Source of the DNA: Roseiarcus sp963721905 | GTDB lineage: Bacteria > Pseudomonadota > Alphaproteobacteria > Rhizobiales > Beijerinckiaceae | NCBI GenBank assembly: GCA_963721905.1 | Contig: CAVRMF010000008.1 | Coordinates: 372,001-436,000, forward strand | Reading direction: 5' to 3' | Length of the DNA stretch: 64,000 nucleotides | In this document: piece after piece, positions 24,421-32,880 of the stretch | Layout: each line of letters begins with the position of its first letter | Numbering within the stretch: position 1 is the first letter of the stretch | Notes under the pieces: model-generated | What the model was told of the DNA's origin: nothing | The model's input: only the letters and a program-made list of their open reading frames with translations | Databases searched by the model: none | Position numbers and translations under genes: made by a program

Positions 24421-24689
24421 TGGCGGGAGACGAAGCGACAAAAGGGCCCGGCATGTTCCCCGCAGACGCTGGGCTTCCCCTGGTTCTATTTTCGATGCGG
24501 AAGTCCGAATGGCCCGTGTCGGCGCGCGGAAGAGTCCGGCCGGAGGTGCGGCGGCTGAACACCCATGATGGCTTCTTTGAACCCGCCGGCCGCACGATCC
24601 TGAAGTTCGAGAATGCCTCGGATAGCGAACCGGCAGAAATTGTCTGCTTCTACCTTGGCCGACGCGGCGGAACGACCGGCGATCGAGAT

Positions 24690-24838
24690 GCTTGAAGGCG
24701 GTTTGGACAGCCAGACCTCTTCCAGCCAGACCGTGCGCTCGCCGCGCTCGTTGTGGTAGGGCTCGACGGCCACAGAGCCCACTGGGAGCGTCCGGGCACA
24801 ATCGCCTTGAATGCCTCGACGCTGATCGCGATGCGGAC
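24690..24838 (-). pseudogene. Frameshifted copy of the small protein at 25256
   Basis: The minus strand encodes RIAISVEAFKAIV in one frame and RTLPVGSVAVEPYHNERGER in the next, ending near LEEVWLSKPPSS. The two parts together match the small protein at 25256-25450 (LPLGSVAVGPYYNERGER). There is no usable start codon. The stretch from 24421 to about 24690 shows no other feature I can support. Confidence 0.6.
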
Positions 24839-24938
24839 CCATGCGGTTAGGCCGTGGCGTCGGCGGCGTCGCCACGTTGCTCACCCCGCATTCACTTCGC
24901 GTCCCGCGTCGGCGAGCGTAGCGGCGCGAGTCGGGCTG

Positions 24939-25259
24939 TCATCGCTTCACCACGGTTAGCGTCCACAGACCGTCTTTCGACATGTAGCGCTTGGTCGAGA
25001 CGAGTTGCCTGATGATCTCGGCTTGCTCGGCGTCGTCGATGGCGTGCACCTCGAAGAAATAAGCGAGCGAGCTTTTCCAAAAGCGCGCGTCGTCTTGATG
25101 AATGCAGCGTACGTGGATCATGTCGACGTCGATCATGCGACGTCTCGCGGCTCGCAGTCGGAGATGCATTGGCAGGCTCATCCAGTAGTCGAACAGGGTC
25201 GTGCGGCGTAGGTATCGGCCCCCTTGAGCTACCCGGTTTGCAATCTCCAGCGACCTCAT
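24939..25259 (-). CDS. Hypothetical basic protein, 106 aa
   Basis: I do not recognise this family. The protein is basic, with RVAQGGRYLRRTTLFDYW, LRAARRRMIDVDMIHVRC and a C-terminal KRYMSKDGLWTLTVVKR. No membrane segment or signal is visible. Its start overlaps the stop of the 25256 gene (ATGA), so the two form a minus-strand operon. Confidence 0.55.
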   Translation of the reverse strand: MRSLEIANRVAQGGRYLRRTTLFDYWMSLPMHLRLRAARRRMIDVDMIHVRCIHQDDARFWKSSLAYFFEVHAIDDAEQAEIIRQLVSTKRYMSKDGLWTLTVVKR

Positions 25260-25450
25260 GCTCGCATCTCCATCGCGACCAGCCTGAGAGTGGCGGCCGA
25301 ACAGCTCTCGCCCGCTCTGCGCATCGCGCCGAGCCTATTGACCCAGACCTCCTCCACCCAGACGGTGCGCTCGCCGCGCTCGTTGTAGTAGGGCCCGACG
25401 GCCACAGAGCCCAGCGGAAGCGTGGCGCAGATCGCATCATCCGCCTTCAC
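25256..25450 (-). CDS. Small conserved protein, 64 aa (possibly 5'-truncated)
   Basis: Starting at GTG 25450, it reads ATLPLGSVAVGPYYNERGER, then TVWVEEVWVNRLGAMRRAGE, a small cytosolic family that recurs in alphaproteobacteria, sometimes beside toxin-like genes. Other members usually carry a longer N-terminus resembling RIAISVEAFKAIA, so this copy may be trimmed at the 5' end. A broken paralogue lies at 24690-24838. Function unknown. Confidence 0.6.
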   Translation of the reverse strand: MKADDAICATLPLGSVAVGPYYNERGERTVWVEEVWVNRLGAMRRAGESCSAATLRLVAMEMRA

Positions 25451-25456
25451 AACCGA

Positions 25457-25783
25457 TTACGCTGGGCCGCCACACGCTTCAGTGTACAGATCAAGAATTT
25501 CTTTTGCCAAAGTCTTCGCCTTCTTAGGGGATATGTGCCTACGCGGCAGCCGATGATCCTCAATCTGGAGGGGCTCTTTCGTCAGTCCGTCAGCGATAGA
25601 ACTGACCCTTTCCGCAATTGAAGAGGACGCCTTGGGAACCGTCCACACCGTCCTGAGAAGAGATAGGTGATGGTGGGCTGCACGGGTTAGGCGGAGCCTA
25701 AGCGGGCCTTCGTCCAGAAGGCACTGAACCGGCTCCCCGAGCCTCTGTCTTGCGTAGCTGTTGCCATCGCTTTCGATAGACAT
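25457..25783 (-). CDS. Hypothetical protein, 108 aa
   Basis: The start at 25783 follows GGAGGAGCG by four bases, a strong ribosome-binding site, and is preferred over the in-frame ATG at 25849. The protein is mostly helical, with LRLRLTRAAHHHLSLLRTVW and a lysine-rich PKKAKTLAKEILDLYTEA. No known family is recognised. It ends 7 bp before the GTG of the next minus-strand gene, suggesting a three-gene operon 25783 to 24939. Confidence 0.6.
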   Translation of the reverse strand: MSIESDGNSYARQRLGEPVQCLLDEGPLRLRLTRAAHHHLSLLRTVWTVPKASSSIAERVSSIADGLTKEPLQIEDHRLPRRHISPKKAKTLAKEILDLYTEACGGPA

Positions 25784-26219
25784 TTTTCGCTCCTCCGGTC
25801 GACAGACTTGGCGGCAGGGCTGATCGTGATGCGAATCATGTCCGGCCAAGCCAAGATCACAGGGCGCTCGGCGTCATAGTGCTGCCGGACGCGCTCTCTC
25901 CACTATGCCCCACCTGTCCACAATTTACCCGGCTCTAGCATGGTATCGCTGTCTCCAGCCCCGCGAACGCCGACACTTGACGGGGATACGGACGCGGAAG
26001 TGGTCGCCCGTCGGGGCGACCCGGCGGCCTTTTTGTTGGCGGCGCAGCGTGCAATAATCAACCGGTTCAGGAACTTGCGCTCGATCGAGCGCAAGTTTTC
26101 GAGCATGTTACCCCAACTCTTACCCCGCGATCCTGCACCACCTTGGCGTCTCCGGGGCGACAAATATACTCAAGCCCTTGATAATCTGGACATAACTCTT
26201 GTGAGGCTCAAGGAGTGTC
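25784..26219. other. Gene-poor stretch with two hairpins
   Basis: No convincing gene lies here. It contains a GGTCGCCC/GGGCGACC stem with a GTCG loop at 26002-26021, followed shortly by CCTTTTT, which could end a rightward transcript. It also contains a long perfect palindrome at 26072-26097. Reading frames on both strands through the palindrome are symmetric artefacts. Confidence 0.6.
26072..26097. promoter_or_regulatory. 26-bp perfect palindrome
   Basis: The left half is AACTTGCGCTCGA and the right half its exact reverse complement, with no spacer. TTTTC follows. It lies 122 bp upstream of the aminopeptidase. It could be a protein-binding operator, a cruciform or part of a mobile-element end; the absence of a loop makes a simple terminator less likely. 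Confidence 0.6.
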
Positions 26220-27479
26220 ATGCTATCCAACCATCAGCGCAACTTCTCTGCACCGATCGACCCGACGAAACTTGAGCGCCTTGCCGAGACGGCGGTCAAG
26301 GTCGGATTGCGGCTGCAGCCGGGCCAGGACCTCTACCTCACCGCGCCGGTTGCGGCGCTGCCTTTGGCGCGGGCGATCGCGGATGAGGCTTACAAGGCCG
26401 GCGCCGGCCTGGTGACGCCGATCTTCTCCGACGAGGAGATGGCGCTCTCGCGCTTCCGCTTCGCTGCCGACGGGAGCTTCGACCGCGCGGCCGGCTGGCT
26501 CTACGAGGGCGTCGCCAAGGCTTTCGACGCCAATACGGCGCGGCTCGCCATTGTCGGCGAAGATCCCATGCTGCTGGCTGAGGCGGACCCCGCCAAAGTC
26601 GCGCGCGCCAACAAGGCGAACTCGATCGCCTATCGGCCTGCTTTGGAAAAGATCGCCGGCTTCGACATCAATTGGAACATCGTGGCCTATCCGACCGCGT
26701 CCTGGGCGAAGCGGGTCTTTCCCGGAGACGATGAGGACGTCGCCGTCGGCAAGCTGGCGGAGGCGATTTTCGCCGCCTCGCGTGTCGATAACGACAATCC
26801 GGTCGCGGCCTGGACCGCGCATAATTCGGCTCTCAGCCGCCGGACGGAATGGTTGAACGGCAAGACGTTTCGCGCGCTGCATTATTCAGGGCCGGGCACG
26901 GATTTGACCATCGGACTCGCGGACGGCCACGACTGGCAGGGGGGCGCTGCGACGGCGAAGAACGGAATCACCTGCAATCCGAACATTCCGACCGAGGAGG
27001 TCTTCACCACGCCGCACGCGCGTCGCGTCGAAGGGCGCGTGGTCAGCACCAAGCCGCTCTCCTATCAGGGCACGCTGATCGACGGCATTGCGGTCAGATT
27101 CGAGGCGGGGCGAATCGTCGAGGCGAAGGCTCAGCGCGGCGAAGAGGTGCTGAAAAAGGTGCTCGACACCGACGACGGCGCTGGCCGCCTTGGCGAAGTC
27201 GCGCTCGTGCCGCACTCCTCGCCGATCTCGAAAAGCGGCCTCATGTTCTTCAACACGCTGTTTGATGAGAACGCCGCCTGCCACATCGCAATCGGACAAT
27301 GCTATGCGAAATGCTTCGTCGACGGCGACAAGCTCACGTCCGAGGAAATCGCGGCGCGGGGCGGCAACAAGAGCATGATCCATATCGACTGGATGATCGG
27401 GTCGGACAAGATCGACATCGACGGGCTCGGCGCCAACGGCGACCGCACGCCGGTCTTCCGCAAAGGCGAATGGGCTTGA
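26220..27479 (+). CDS. M29-family aminopeptidase
   Basis: This 419-residue cytosolic metallopeptidase of the M29 (AmpS/aminopeptidase T) family has the N-terminal KLERLAETAVKVGLRLQPGQ and the metal-site segments NIPTEEVFTTPH, AACHIAIGQCYAKC and MIHIDWMIGSDKIDIDG. It should remove N-terminal residues using a cobalt or zinc pair. AAGGAGTG precedes the ATG. Length matches the family. The SAM hydrolase gene starts 36 bp after its stop. Confidence 0.95.
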   Translation: MLSNHQRNFSAPIDPTKLERLAETAVKVGLRLQPGQDLYLTAPVAALPLARAIADEAYKAGAGLVTPIFSDEEMALSRFRFAADGSFDRAAGWLYEGVAKAFDANTARLAIVGEDPMLLAEADPAKVARANKANSIAYRPALEKIAGFDINWNIVAYPTASWAKRVFPGDDEDVAVGKLAEAIFAASRVDNDNPVAAWTAHNSALSRRTEWLNGKTFRALHYSGPGTDLTIGLADGHDWQGGAATAKNGITCNPNIPTEEVFTTPHARRVEGRVVSTKPLSYQGTLIDGIAVRFEAGRIVEAKAQRGEEVLKKVLDTDDGAGRLGEVALVPHSSPISKSGLMFFNTLFDENAACHIAIGQCYAKCFVDGDKLTSEEIAARGGNKSMIHIDWMIGSDKIDIDGLGANGDRTPVFRKGEWA

Positions 27480-27515
27480 ACATGCCGCGCGCGGGCTGCA
27501 TGCGAGCGTGACGGC

Positions 27516-28241
27516 GTGATTGCGCTTTTCACGGATTTCGGGTTGCACGGGCCGTACACCGGCCAGATGAAAGCGGTGCTCGGCGACATGGCGCCGGGCA
27601 TACAAGTTATCGACCTCTTCGCCGATGCGCCGGCCGGCGATCCCAGGGCGTCGGCCTATCTGTTGGCCGCTTACGCTGCATGGTTTCCCCAGCGAACCGT
27701 CTTTCTCTGCGTCGTCGATCCTGGCGTCGGCGGAGCGCGGCCGGCGGTCTTTCTTGAAGCCGACGGCCGGTGGTATGTCGGCCCTGGCAATGGGTTATTT
27801 GAGCTCGTCCAGCGTCGCGCGCGCGAGACGCGCTGCTTTGAGATTGAATGGAGGCCGAAGCGCCTCTCGGCTTCCTTTCACGGCCGCGACCTCTTCGCCC
27901 CAGTCGCAGCCATGCTGGCCCGCGGCGACGCGCCGCCTAGCCGGTCATGCGAGGACGCCGGTCGCCGCGCCGACTGGCCCGACGAACTTTCCGAGATCGC
28001 TTACATCGACCATTACGGCAACGCGATGACGGGCTTAAGGGCGACCGCGCTGCCGCCCGACGCGCGACTTTCGGCGGTCGGACGCGTCTTGGAGCGTGCG
28101 AGGACTTTTGGCGATCGGCCGCCGGGCGCGGCGTTCTGGTACGAGAATTCGAACGGGCTGGCCGAAATCGCCGTCAATCAGGGGCGCGCGGACCGCGATC
28201 TCGGCCTATCAGTCGGGGTTCCGGTCGAAATCGTCGCTTGA
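27516..28241 (+). CDS. SAM hydrolase (DUF62 / SAM hydroxide adenosyltransferase)
   Basis: This 241-residue protein begins MIALFTDFGLHGPYTGQMKA and contains VFLCVVDPGVGGAR, RWYVGPGNGLF and SFHGRDLFAPVAA, the core motifs of the fluorinase-like DUF62 family. Members hydrolyse S-adenosylmethionine to adenosine and methionine. The C-terminal beta domain has IDHYGNAMT. It sits in an apparent operon with the aminopeptidase. Its start is GTG in a weak ribosome-binding context. Confidence 0.93.
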   Translation: MIALFTDFGLHGPYTGQMKAVLGDMAPGIQVIDLFADAPAGDPRASAYLLAAYAAWFPQRTVFLCVVDPGVGGARPAVFLEADGRWYVGPGNGLFELVQRRARETRCFEIEWRPKRLSASFHGRDLFAPVAAMLARGDAPPSRSCEDAGRRADWPDELSEIAYIDHYGNAMTGLRATALPPDARLSAVGRVLERARTFGDRPPGAAFWYENSNGLAEIAVNQGRADRDLGLSVGVPVEIVA

Positions 28242-28266
28242 AGGAGGGCGAGCGCCTCACCGGCGC

Positions 28267-28647
28267 TCACGCTCGCCCGCCTCGCGGTCCCGCGAAACCG
28301 TGCATGCGCAGCGCCCATTGATAGCCGACGACCGCGCCCTTAATCCGTGGCAGAACCAGGAGGCTCGTGACCGCGGTCACCACCAGCCAAAAGAGAACGA
28401 CAAGGAGAATTGGCGTTTGCGACGAAGCGTCGTCCGACAGGAGAACGCCGGCGCAGCCGACGAAGCAGGCGATGAGCAGAGTGAGAAAGGCGGGCGCGTC
28501 GTCGGCGCGCTCACCGCTCAAATCCTCGTCGCAGACCGGGCAGCGCCGATTGACGCTGAGATAGGCGCGAAACATCGCGCCCTTCCCGCAATTGGGACAG
28601 CGTCCAATCAGGCCGCGTCCCATCGCGACGGCGAGGTTGCGGTTCAT
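28267..28647 (-). CDS. DUF983 membrane protein
   Basis: This 126-residue inner-membrane protein has a zinc-ribbon-like N-terminus with two CxxC motifs (RCPNCGKG and RCPVCDED) and two transmembrane helices (ACFVGCAGVLL and ILLVVLFWLVVTAVTSLLVL). That is the DUF983 arrangement, often near cytochrome oxidase genes but here downstream of the EEP nuclease gene by 18 bp. It is probably the third gene of a minus-strand operon that begins with the phospholipase D gene. Confidence 0.9.
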   Translation of the reverse strand: MNRNLAVAMGRGLIGRCPNCGKGAMFRAYLSVNRRCPVCDEDLSGERADDAPAFLTLLIACFVGCAGVLLSDDASSQTPILLVVLFWLVVTAVTSLLVLPRIKGAVVGYQWALRMHGFAGPRGGRA

Positions 28648-28665
28648 GGGTCTATCGATGCCGCC

Positions 28666-29400
28666 TCACGCCGCAGCCTGCTCCGCCGACATTGCCGCCG
28701 CCAGGTTCGCCATAGCGGTCAGCGGCAGATGATCGGAGGCTCGCCGGGCGAGCGGGGTGTCGTGGACCGCGAGATCGGTAATCAAGCCGGCTGGCCAGCC
28801 AAGAATCCGGTCGAGCGCGAAAAGCGGCCGTCGAGACGGAAAGCTCAGAATTGACGGCGCAACGCCAAAGGTGGGTTCAAGCCCGAGCAGCGCCGAGCGT
28901 CCGCGCCGGCGCCACTCATTGAAATCGCCGAGCAGGATCGTCGGCATCGGAGGCAGATCGCGGAAGGCCGTCATCAGGGCGCCGACTTGGTCGACCCTGG
29001 ACAGACGAAAGAGGCCGAGGTGGGCCGCAATGACCCGAAACTCCCCGTCGCCGAGATCCAGTTCGGCGACGATGGCTCCGCGCGGCTCGCGCCCCGGCAG
29101 CTTGAGGCGCGAACGCCTGTAGGATGACGGCTCTCCGCGCACGAGCAGCGCGTTGCCGTGCCAGCCGTGGCGGTGCGACACATCCGACTGCACCAGAAGG
29201 CGCATTCCGGTCTCGCGCTCGATCGCCGGCGGATCGAGGAGCCCGCCCCGGCGGCCGAAGCGGCGATCGACCTCCTGAAGGGCGACGACGTCGGTGCCGA
29301 GCTCGCGGATCACTTCGATGATGCGATCCGGCCGGGTGACTCCATCGAGGCCCCGGCATTTATGGATGTTGTAGGATGCAACCTTCAAGGGAGGCCTCAC
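28666..29400 (-). CDS. Endonuclease/exonuclease/phosphatase family protein
   Basis: This 244-residue EEP-superfamily protein starts at a GTG (29400) and reads KVASYNIHKCRGLDG, VVALQEVDRRFG (metal-binding Glu), TILLGDFNEW (Asp/Asn pair) and a C-terminal SDHLPL histidine. It should be a metal-dependent phosphodiesterase or nuclease. No signal peptide is visible from this start. It lies 10 bp downstream of a two-domain phospholipase D, a pairing often seen in cardiolipin synthase operons. Confidence 0.9.
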   Translation of the reverse strand: MRPPLKVASYNIHKCRGLDGVTRPDRIIEVIRELGTDVVALQEVDRRFGRRGGLLDPPAIERETGMRLLVQSDVSHRHGWHGNALLVRGEPSSYRRSRLKLPGREPRGAIVAELDLGDGEFRVIAAHLGLFRLSRVDQVGALMTAFRDLPPMPTILLGDFNEWRRRGRSALLGLEPTFGVAPSILSFPSRRPLFALDRILGWPAGLITDLAVHDTPLARRASDHLPLTAMANLAAAMSAEQAAA

Positions 29401-29410
29401 TTCAATCGTT

Positions 29411-30838
29411 TCATATATAGGGCATCGAGAGCCGCGCCGCCGCATCCCGAAGCTTAACCGGAAACGGGCGGTTGTCGATTTCCTCCAAAGTGATCGGCTG
29501 AATGCGGCGGGCATCGATGATCCCGGCGAGCCGGGCGGCGAGATCCTTATCGTAGATCTCGACGGTCAGTTCGAAATTGAGGCGAAGGCTTCGCATATCC
29601 CAGTTCGCGCTGCCGATGAGGCTCCACTCGCCATCGATTGTCATCAATTTCGAGTGATCGAACGGCGGCGGACTGCGCCAGAGATGACAACCGGTCTCCA
29701 GCAACGGCCGGATATGCGTCTGGGCGGCCCAGGCGACGAGGGCATGGTTGTTGTGCGCGGGTAAAACCACATGCACGTCCACGCCGCGCAAGACAGCCAA
29801 TTGGAGCGCGGTAATCAGTTGCTCGTCCGGCAGGAAATAGGGCGTCGCGATCCTGATCGAACGCCGCGCGAGGTTGATTGCCGACAAGAGGACGAGAACG
29901 AGCTGATCGACCTCCTGGTCCGGCCCGGAGGCGATGGCGCGCGCCCCCGATCCGCCGCCGCCCGGCCCCTGACTCGCCGGGCCTGTCCGGATCGGCTCTT
30001 CCCCGGTCGTGAACGACCAGTCGTCGTCGAACGCTTGCTCGATCTGCCTGACAATCGTCCCCTCGACGCGAAAATGGGTGTCGCGGACCGGCGCCTTCGG
30101 CCGCTTCGCCATCAGGTTCTCGGCCCCGATATTGAGGCCGCCGACGAACGCCGTCCCCCCGTCGACGATGAGGCTCTTCTTGTGCAAGCGCAGGTCCAGA
30201 AACGGCATCTTCCACGGCAGGGTCGAATGCAGGAAGCGGGCGGCGGGAACGCCCTGGCGGCGCAAGGCATGATAGGCGGAAGAGCGCAAGAATCCGCCGC
30301 CGAAACCATCAATCAGGACGCGGATCGTCACTCCTCTGCCATGGGCCCTGGCCAGCGCCTTGATGAATTTTAGACCAAGTTCGTCGGTGCGGAAGATGTA
30401 GGTGGAAAGCCGAACGTGAGATTTGGCGCTCTCGATGGCGGCGAGCATCTGCGGATAAGCCTGATCGCCGCCGTCGAGAATTGCGACGACCTTGCCGGCC
30501 GCCATGTCGTGGCCGGTGATCTTTCCGATTGCCGTCTTGAGGCGTTCGAGCGGATCGTCCGAAGCCATGTTGCCCGTGAGGCAAGGGTCGGCGCTCCTAA
30601 TGGGTCCTTTCAGCCGCCGCGCCCGGCGCTTCACCCGGTTGATGCCGAAGCCGACATAGAGGAGCGTGCCAAGAACGGGCGCCAGCCACGCCATCCCGAT
30701 CCATCCGATCGCCGCCGGCACATCGCGCTTGGTCATCAATGCGTGCGCGGTGACCGCTCCGGCCATGACGACATGGAGCGCGCCGACCAGAAGCGCCTGA
30801 GTCTCAAGCAGCGCCTGTGCTTCGGCAAGATGATCCAA
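29411..30838 (-). CDS. cls: Phospholipase D-family cardiolipin synthase
   Basis: This 475-residue protein has two N-terminal transmembrane segments (GALHVVMAGAVTAHAL and AIGWIGMAWLAPVLGTLLYV) and two PLD catalytic motifs: HKKSLIVDGGTAFVGGLNIG and HSKLMTIDGEWSLIGSANWD. It should join two phosphatidylglycerols, or exchange head groups, at the inner membrane. It is the first gene of a minus-strand operon with the EEP and DUF983 genes. Confidence 0.93.
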   Translation of the reverse strand: MDHLAEAQALLETQALLVGALHVVMAGAVTAHALMTKRDVPAAIGWIGMAWLAPVLGTLLYVGFGINRVKRRARRLKGPIRSADPCLTGNMASDDPLERLKTAIGKITGHDMAAGKVVAILDGGDQAYPQMLAAIESAKSHVRLSTYIFRTDELGLKFIKALARAHGRGVTIRVLIDGFGGGFLRSSAYHALRRQGVPAARFLHSTLPWKMPFLDLRLHKKSLIVDGGTAFVGGLNIGAENLMAKRPKAPVRDTHFRVEGTIVRQIEQAFDDDWSFTTGEEPIRTGPASQGPGGGGSGARAIASGPDQEVDQLVLVLLSAINLARRSIRIATPYFLPDEQLITALQLAVLRGVDVHVVLPAHNNHALVAWAAQTHIRPLLETGCHLWRSPPPFDHSKLMTIDGEWSLIGSANWDMRSLRLNFELTVEIYDKDLAARLAGIIDARRIQPITLEEIDNRPFPVKLRDAAARLSMPYI

Positions 30839-30997
30839 CTAGCGGTCCGCCATAATTGTCTCGGGCCCCCGTCGACGCGGGGCGTCGACATGCGCCGGCG
30901 GCGCTGCCAGCAAGCGCTTTCGGTCGTCTCTCGGCCCCGGTCCCATCCCGGCCGATTTTGATACAGTCGCGTGCGATAACAAGCGGCGAGACCGACC

Positions 30998-31474
30998 ATG
31001 CCCGAAATGCCGAGTCAACGATCTTCCGCGCCGAGACCCGAAGACTATCTTGTCGTCGAAGGCTCTGACGGCCCGCGTCGCGATTTTCGCATCAGCGTCG
31101 GCCTGCGCGAGGGCTGGGACGCCGAGGGCCGCGTCTTCGACGTCTCCGAGGCGGTGCGCACCGCGCGCGCCTGGATGAAGCGTCGCGTCGAGGCGGGCCA
31201 GCCCGCGCTTTCGGGCATGTTCACCCGCGCGGAAGTGACCTATGCTTGGCCGCGCGCGGACGGCTCTGTCGGGTCGGACCGGGAGCCCGTCGCCTTGTTC
31301 ACGGGAGAGGCGGTGCATGCATATCTCGGTCAACTGCCGGACGTCGCGATCGAAGCGATGCTGAATGAGCTCGCGGCCGAACTCGGCGCCGCACTGGGGC
31401 AAGAGCGCATCTACGTCGCGTTCGCCGACCGGACCTGGATCCTGGATGCGGGGGAACGCGACCATGGCGCCTGA
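30998..31474 (+). CDS. Conserved hypothetical protein, 158 aa
   Basis: I do not recognise this family. The protein is soluble and compact, with DFRISVGLREGWDAEGRVFD, a central VTYAWPRADGSVGSDREPVA strand and a C-terminal GQERIYVAFADRTWIL. No catalytic signature is seen. It stands alone between the phospholipase D gene and the TetR gene. The ATG at 30998 follows a weak ribosome-binding site. Confidence 0.7.
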   Translation: MPEMPSQRSSAPRPEDYLVVEGSDGPRRDFRISVGLREGWDAEGRVFDVSEAVRTARAWMKRRVEAGQPALSGMFTRAEVTYAWPRADGSVGSDREPVALFTGEAVHAYLGQLPDVAIEAMLNELAAELGAALGQERIYVAFADRTWILDAGERDHGA

Positions 31475-31498
31475 GTGAGTCGATGGGCGGCGCCCCCG

Positions 31499-32068
31499 TC
31501 ACCCGACGATCGCGTGATACGTCTTCGTTATCAGTTCATCGACCAGCGGCGGCGGCGGCTCTCCCTGCCGAAGGTGCGATTTGACGGCAGCCAGTGGAAC
31601 CTCGGCGAGCACGAACGCGGCTCGACGAACTTGTGCGGGGCCGGCGCGGCCGAAGGCGCGTCGGGCAAAGCGCTTGAGGCAGGATTCGAATACCTGCGCC
31701 TGGTCGCTGACGCCGCGTTTAAGCGTCGCGGGCCAATCTCCTTGCACGAAGTCGTGGCGGCTATAGAGCAAAAGCAGCCGCGCATCCTCGAGATTGCGGC
31801 GCGCCCAGGCGGGCGTATGAAGCGCGGCGGCGAGCCCGTCGCCGGCTTCGATGGCCGCGACGAATCCCTCTTGATAGGCGAGCGCCGTCTCCAGCCACAG
31901 TTCGCCGAGCAGCGCGTCGCGCGATGCGAAGCGGTAGTAGAACGAGCCCTTCGGAGCTTTCAGGCGCCGGGTGACGGAGTCGATCGTCACTGCGGCGGGA
32001 CCCCGCTCGCTGGCGAGCGCGCGGGCCGCAGCGAGGAAGCCTGCATTGTCGAAAAGCGCTCGTCCCAT
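31499..32068 (-). CDS. TetR-family transcriptional regulator
   Basis: This 189-residue protein has the TetR helix-turn-helix at the N-terminus (FLAAARALASERGPAAVTID, then LKAPKGSFYYRFASRDALL) and a helical ligand-binding domain. It diverges from the pyridoxamine-oxidase-like gene at 32150. A TGGTCTAGACCA palindrome lies just before its start, so autorepression and control of the divergent gene are likely. Confidence 0.93.
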   Translation of the reverse strand: MGRALFDNAGFLAAARALASERGPAAVTIDSVTRRLKAPKGSFYYRFASRDALLGELWLETALAYQEGFVAAIEAGDGLAAALHTPAWARRNLEDARLLLLYSRHDFVQGDWPATLKRGVSDQAQVFESCLKRFARRAFGRAGPAQVRRAAFVLAEVPLAAVKSHLRQGEPPPPLVDELITKTYHAIVG

Positions 32069-32082
32069 TATTGTAGACTGTG

Positions 32083-32094
32083 TGGTCTAGACCA
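32083..32094 (+). promoter_or_regulatory. Probable TetR operator
   Basis: TGGTCTAGACCA is a perfect 12-bp palindrome located 15 bp before the tetR start and 56 bp before the divergent oxidase-like start. A second, imperfect TAGACTGTGTGGTCTA flank suggests an extended site. Confidence 0.65.
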
Positions 32095-32149
32095 TTTAGT
32101 CAAGATATGGCATTGTGAGCCCCGGCGGGTGCGGAAACGGAGGGTCTCC

Positions 32150-32683
32150 ATGTCTCGAGCGGAAGATGAGCGCGATCGAGTCGAAGTGAGCCGGCTGCTC
32201 GCCGGCGCGATGAGGGCGATCGCCAGCGTGCGTTATTGCTGGCTCGCGACCGAAGCCAAGGCTGGCGGGCCCAACCCCATGCGCCCAATGGGACGGCTGC
32301 CGCCCGAGCCCGGCGACAACGACTGGACCATCCGCTTCGTCACCGACGGACGATCGCGCAAGGCGTCGGACATTCGGCGCGCAAGCAAGGTCGCGCTGAT
32401 CTTTCAGCACGACGCGGACGACGCCTACGTCGCCGTGACTGGCGTAGCCACGTTGCGCGAGAACGCGTCTGAGGCCCGCCGGCGCTGGAAGGACGCCTAC
32501 AACCGATATTTCCCCACCGAGGCGGACCGCGCGGCCGCAGCTTTCATCGAGGTTGAGGCCGAACGGATGGAGCTTTGGATCCGCGGCGTCACGCCGGAGC
32601 CGTTCGGACTGCGCGCGACGACGCTCGAGCGGGACACAGCGGGCCAATGGCGGCTGACCGGCGGCGATCGCAACGCTCAGTGA
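32150..32683 (+). CDS. Pyridoxamine 5'-phosphate oxidase-like flavin-binding protein
   Basis: This 177-residue split-barrel protein resembles general-stress FMN-binding members: ASVRYCWLATEAKAGGPNPM, WTIRFVTDGRSRKASDIRRA and VALIFQHDADDAYVAVTGVA. Such proteins bind FMN or F420 and reduce unknown substrates. The ATG at 32150 follows GGAAACGGAGGG; the longer upstream frame is antisense to tetR and should be ignored. It is divergent from the TetR gene. Confidence 0.9.
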   Translation: MSRAEDERDRVEVSRLLAGAMRAIASVRYCWLATEAKAGGPNPMRPMGRLPPEPGDNDWTIRFVTDGRSRKASDIRRASKVALIFQHDADDAYVAVTGVATLRENASEARRRWKDAYNRYFPTEADRAAAAFIEVEAERMELWIRGVTPEPFGLRATTLERDTAGQWRLTGGDRNAQ

Positions 32684-32880
32684 GCAAGTTCGCCGGTCGA
32701 TGGATGCGCAGGCGGAGGCGGCCATTGTGTCATCCTTTCTTGGCGGCGGCGCTCAAGCCGACTTGCCAAGCGATCGAAAGCGGGCGGGGTCCGGACGCAG
32801 TGAAAAATGCGAGCAGGCGCCTCCCGAAGACCGCCCCCTTGACTGGGCGCGGAGCAACCTCCGCGCTCGGACAGGATCAT

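Noticed and set aside
25903..26275. Overlapping small frames on both strands sharing NLRSIERKF
   Set aside because: The shared peptide is an artefact of the perfect palindrome at 26072-26097.
31475..32149. Upstream extension of the pyridoxamine-oxidase-like frame
   Set aside because: It is antisense to tetR; the ATG at 32150 with GGAAACGGAGGG is the proper start.
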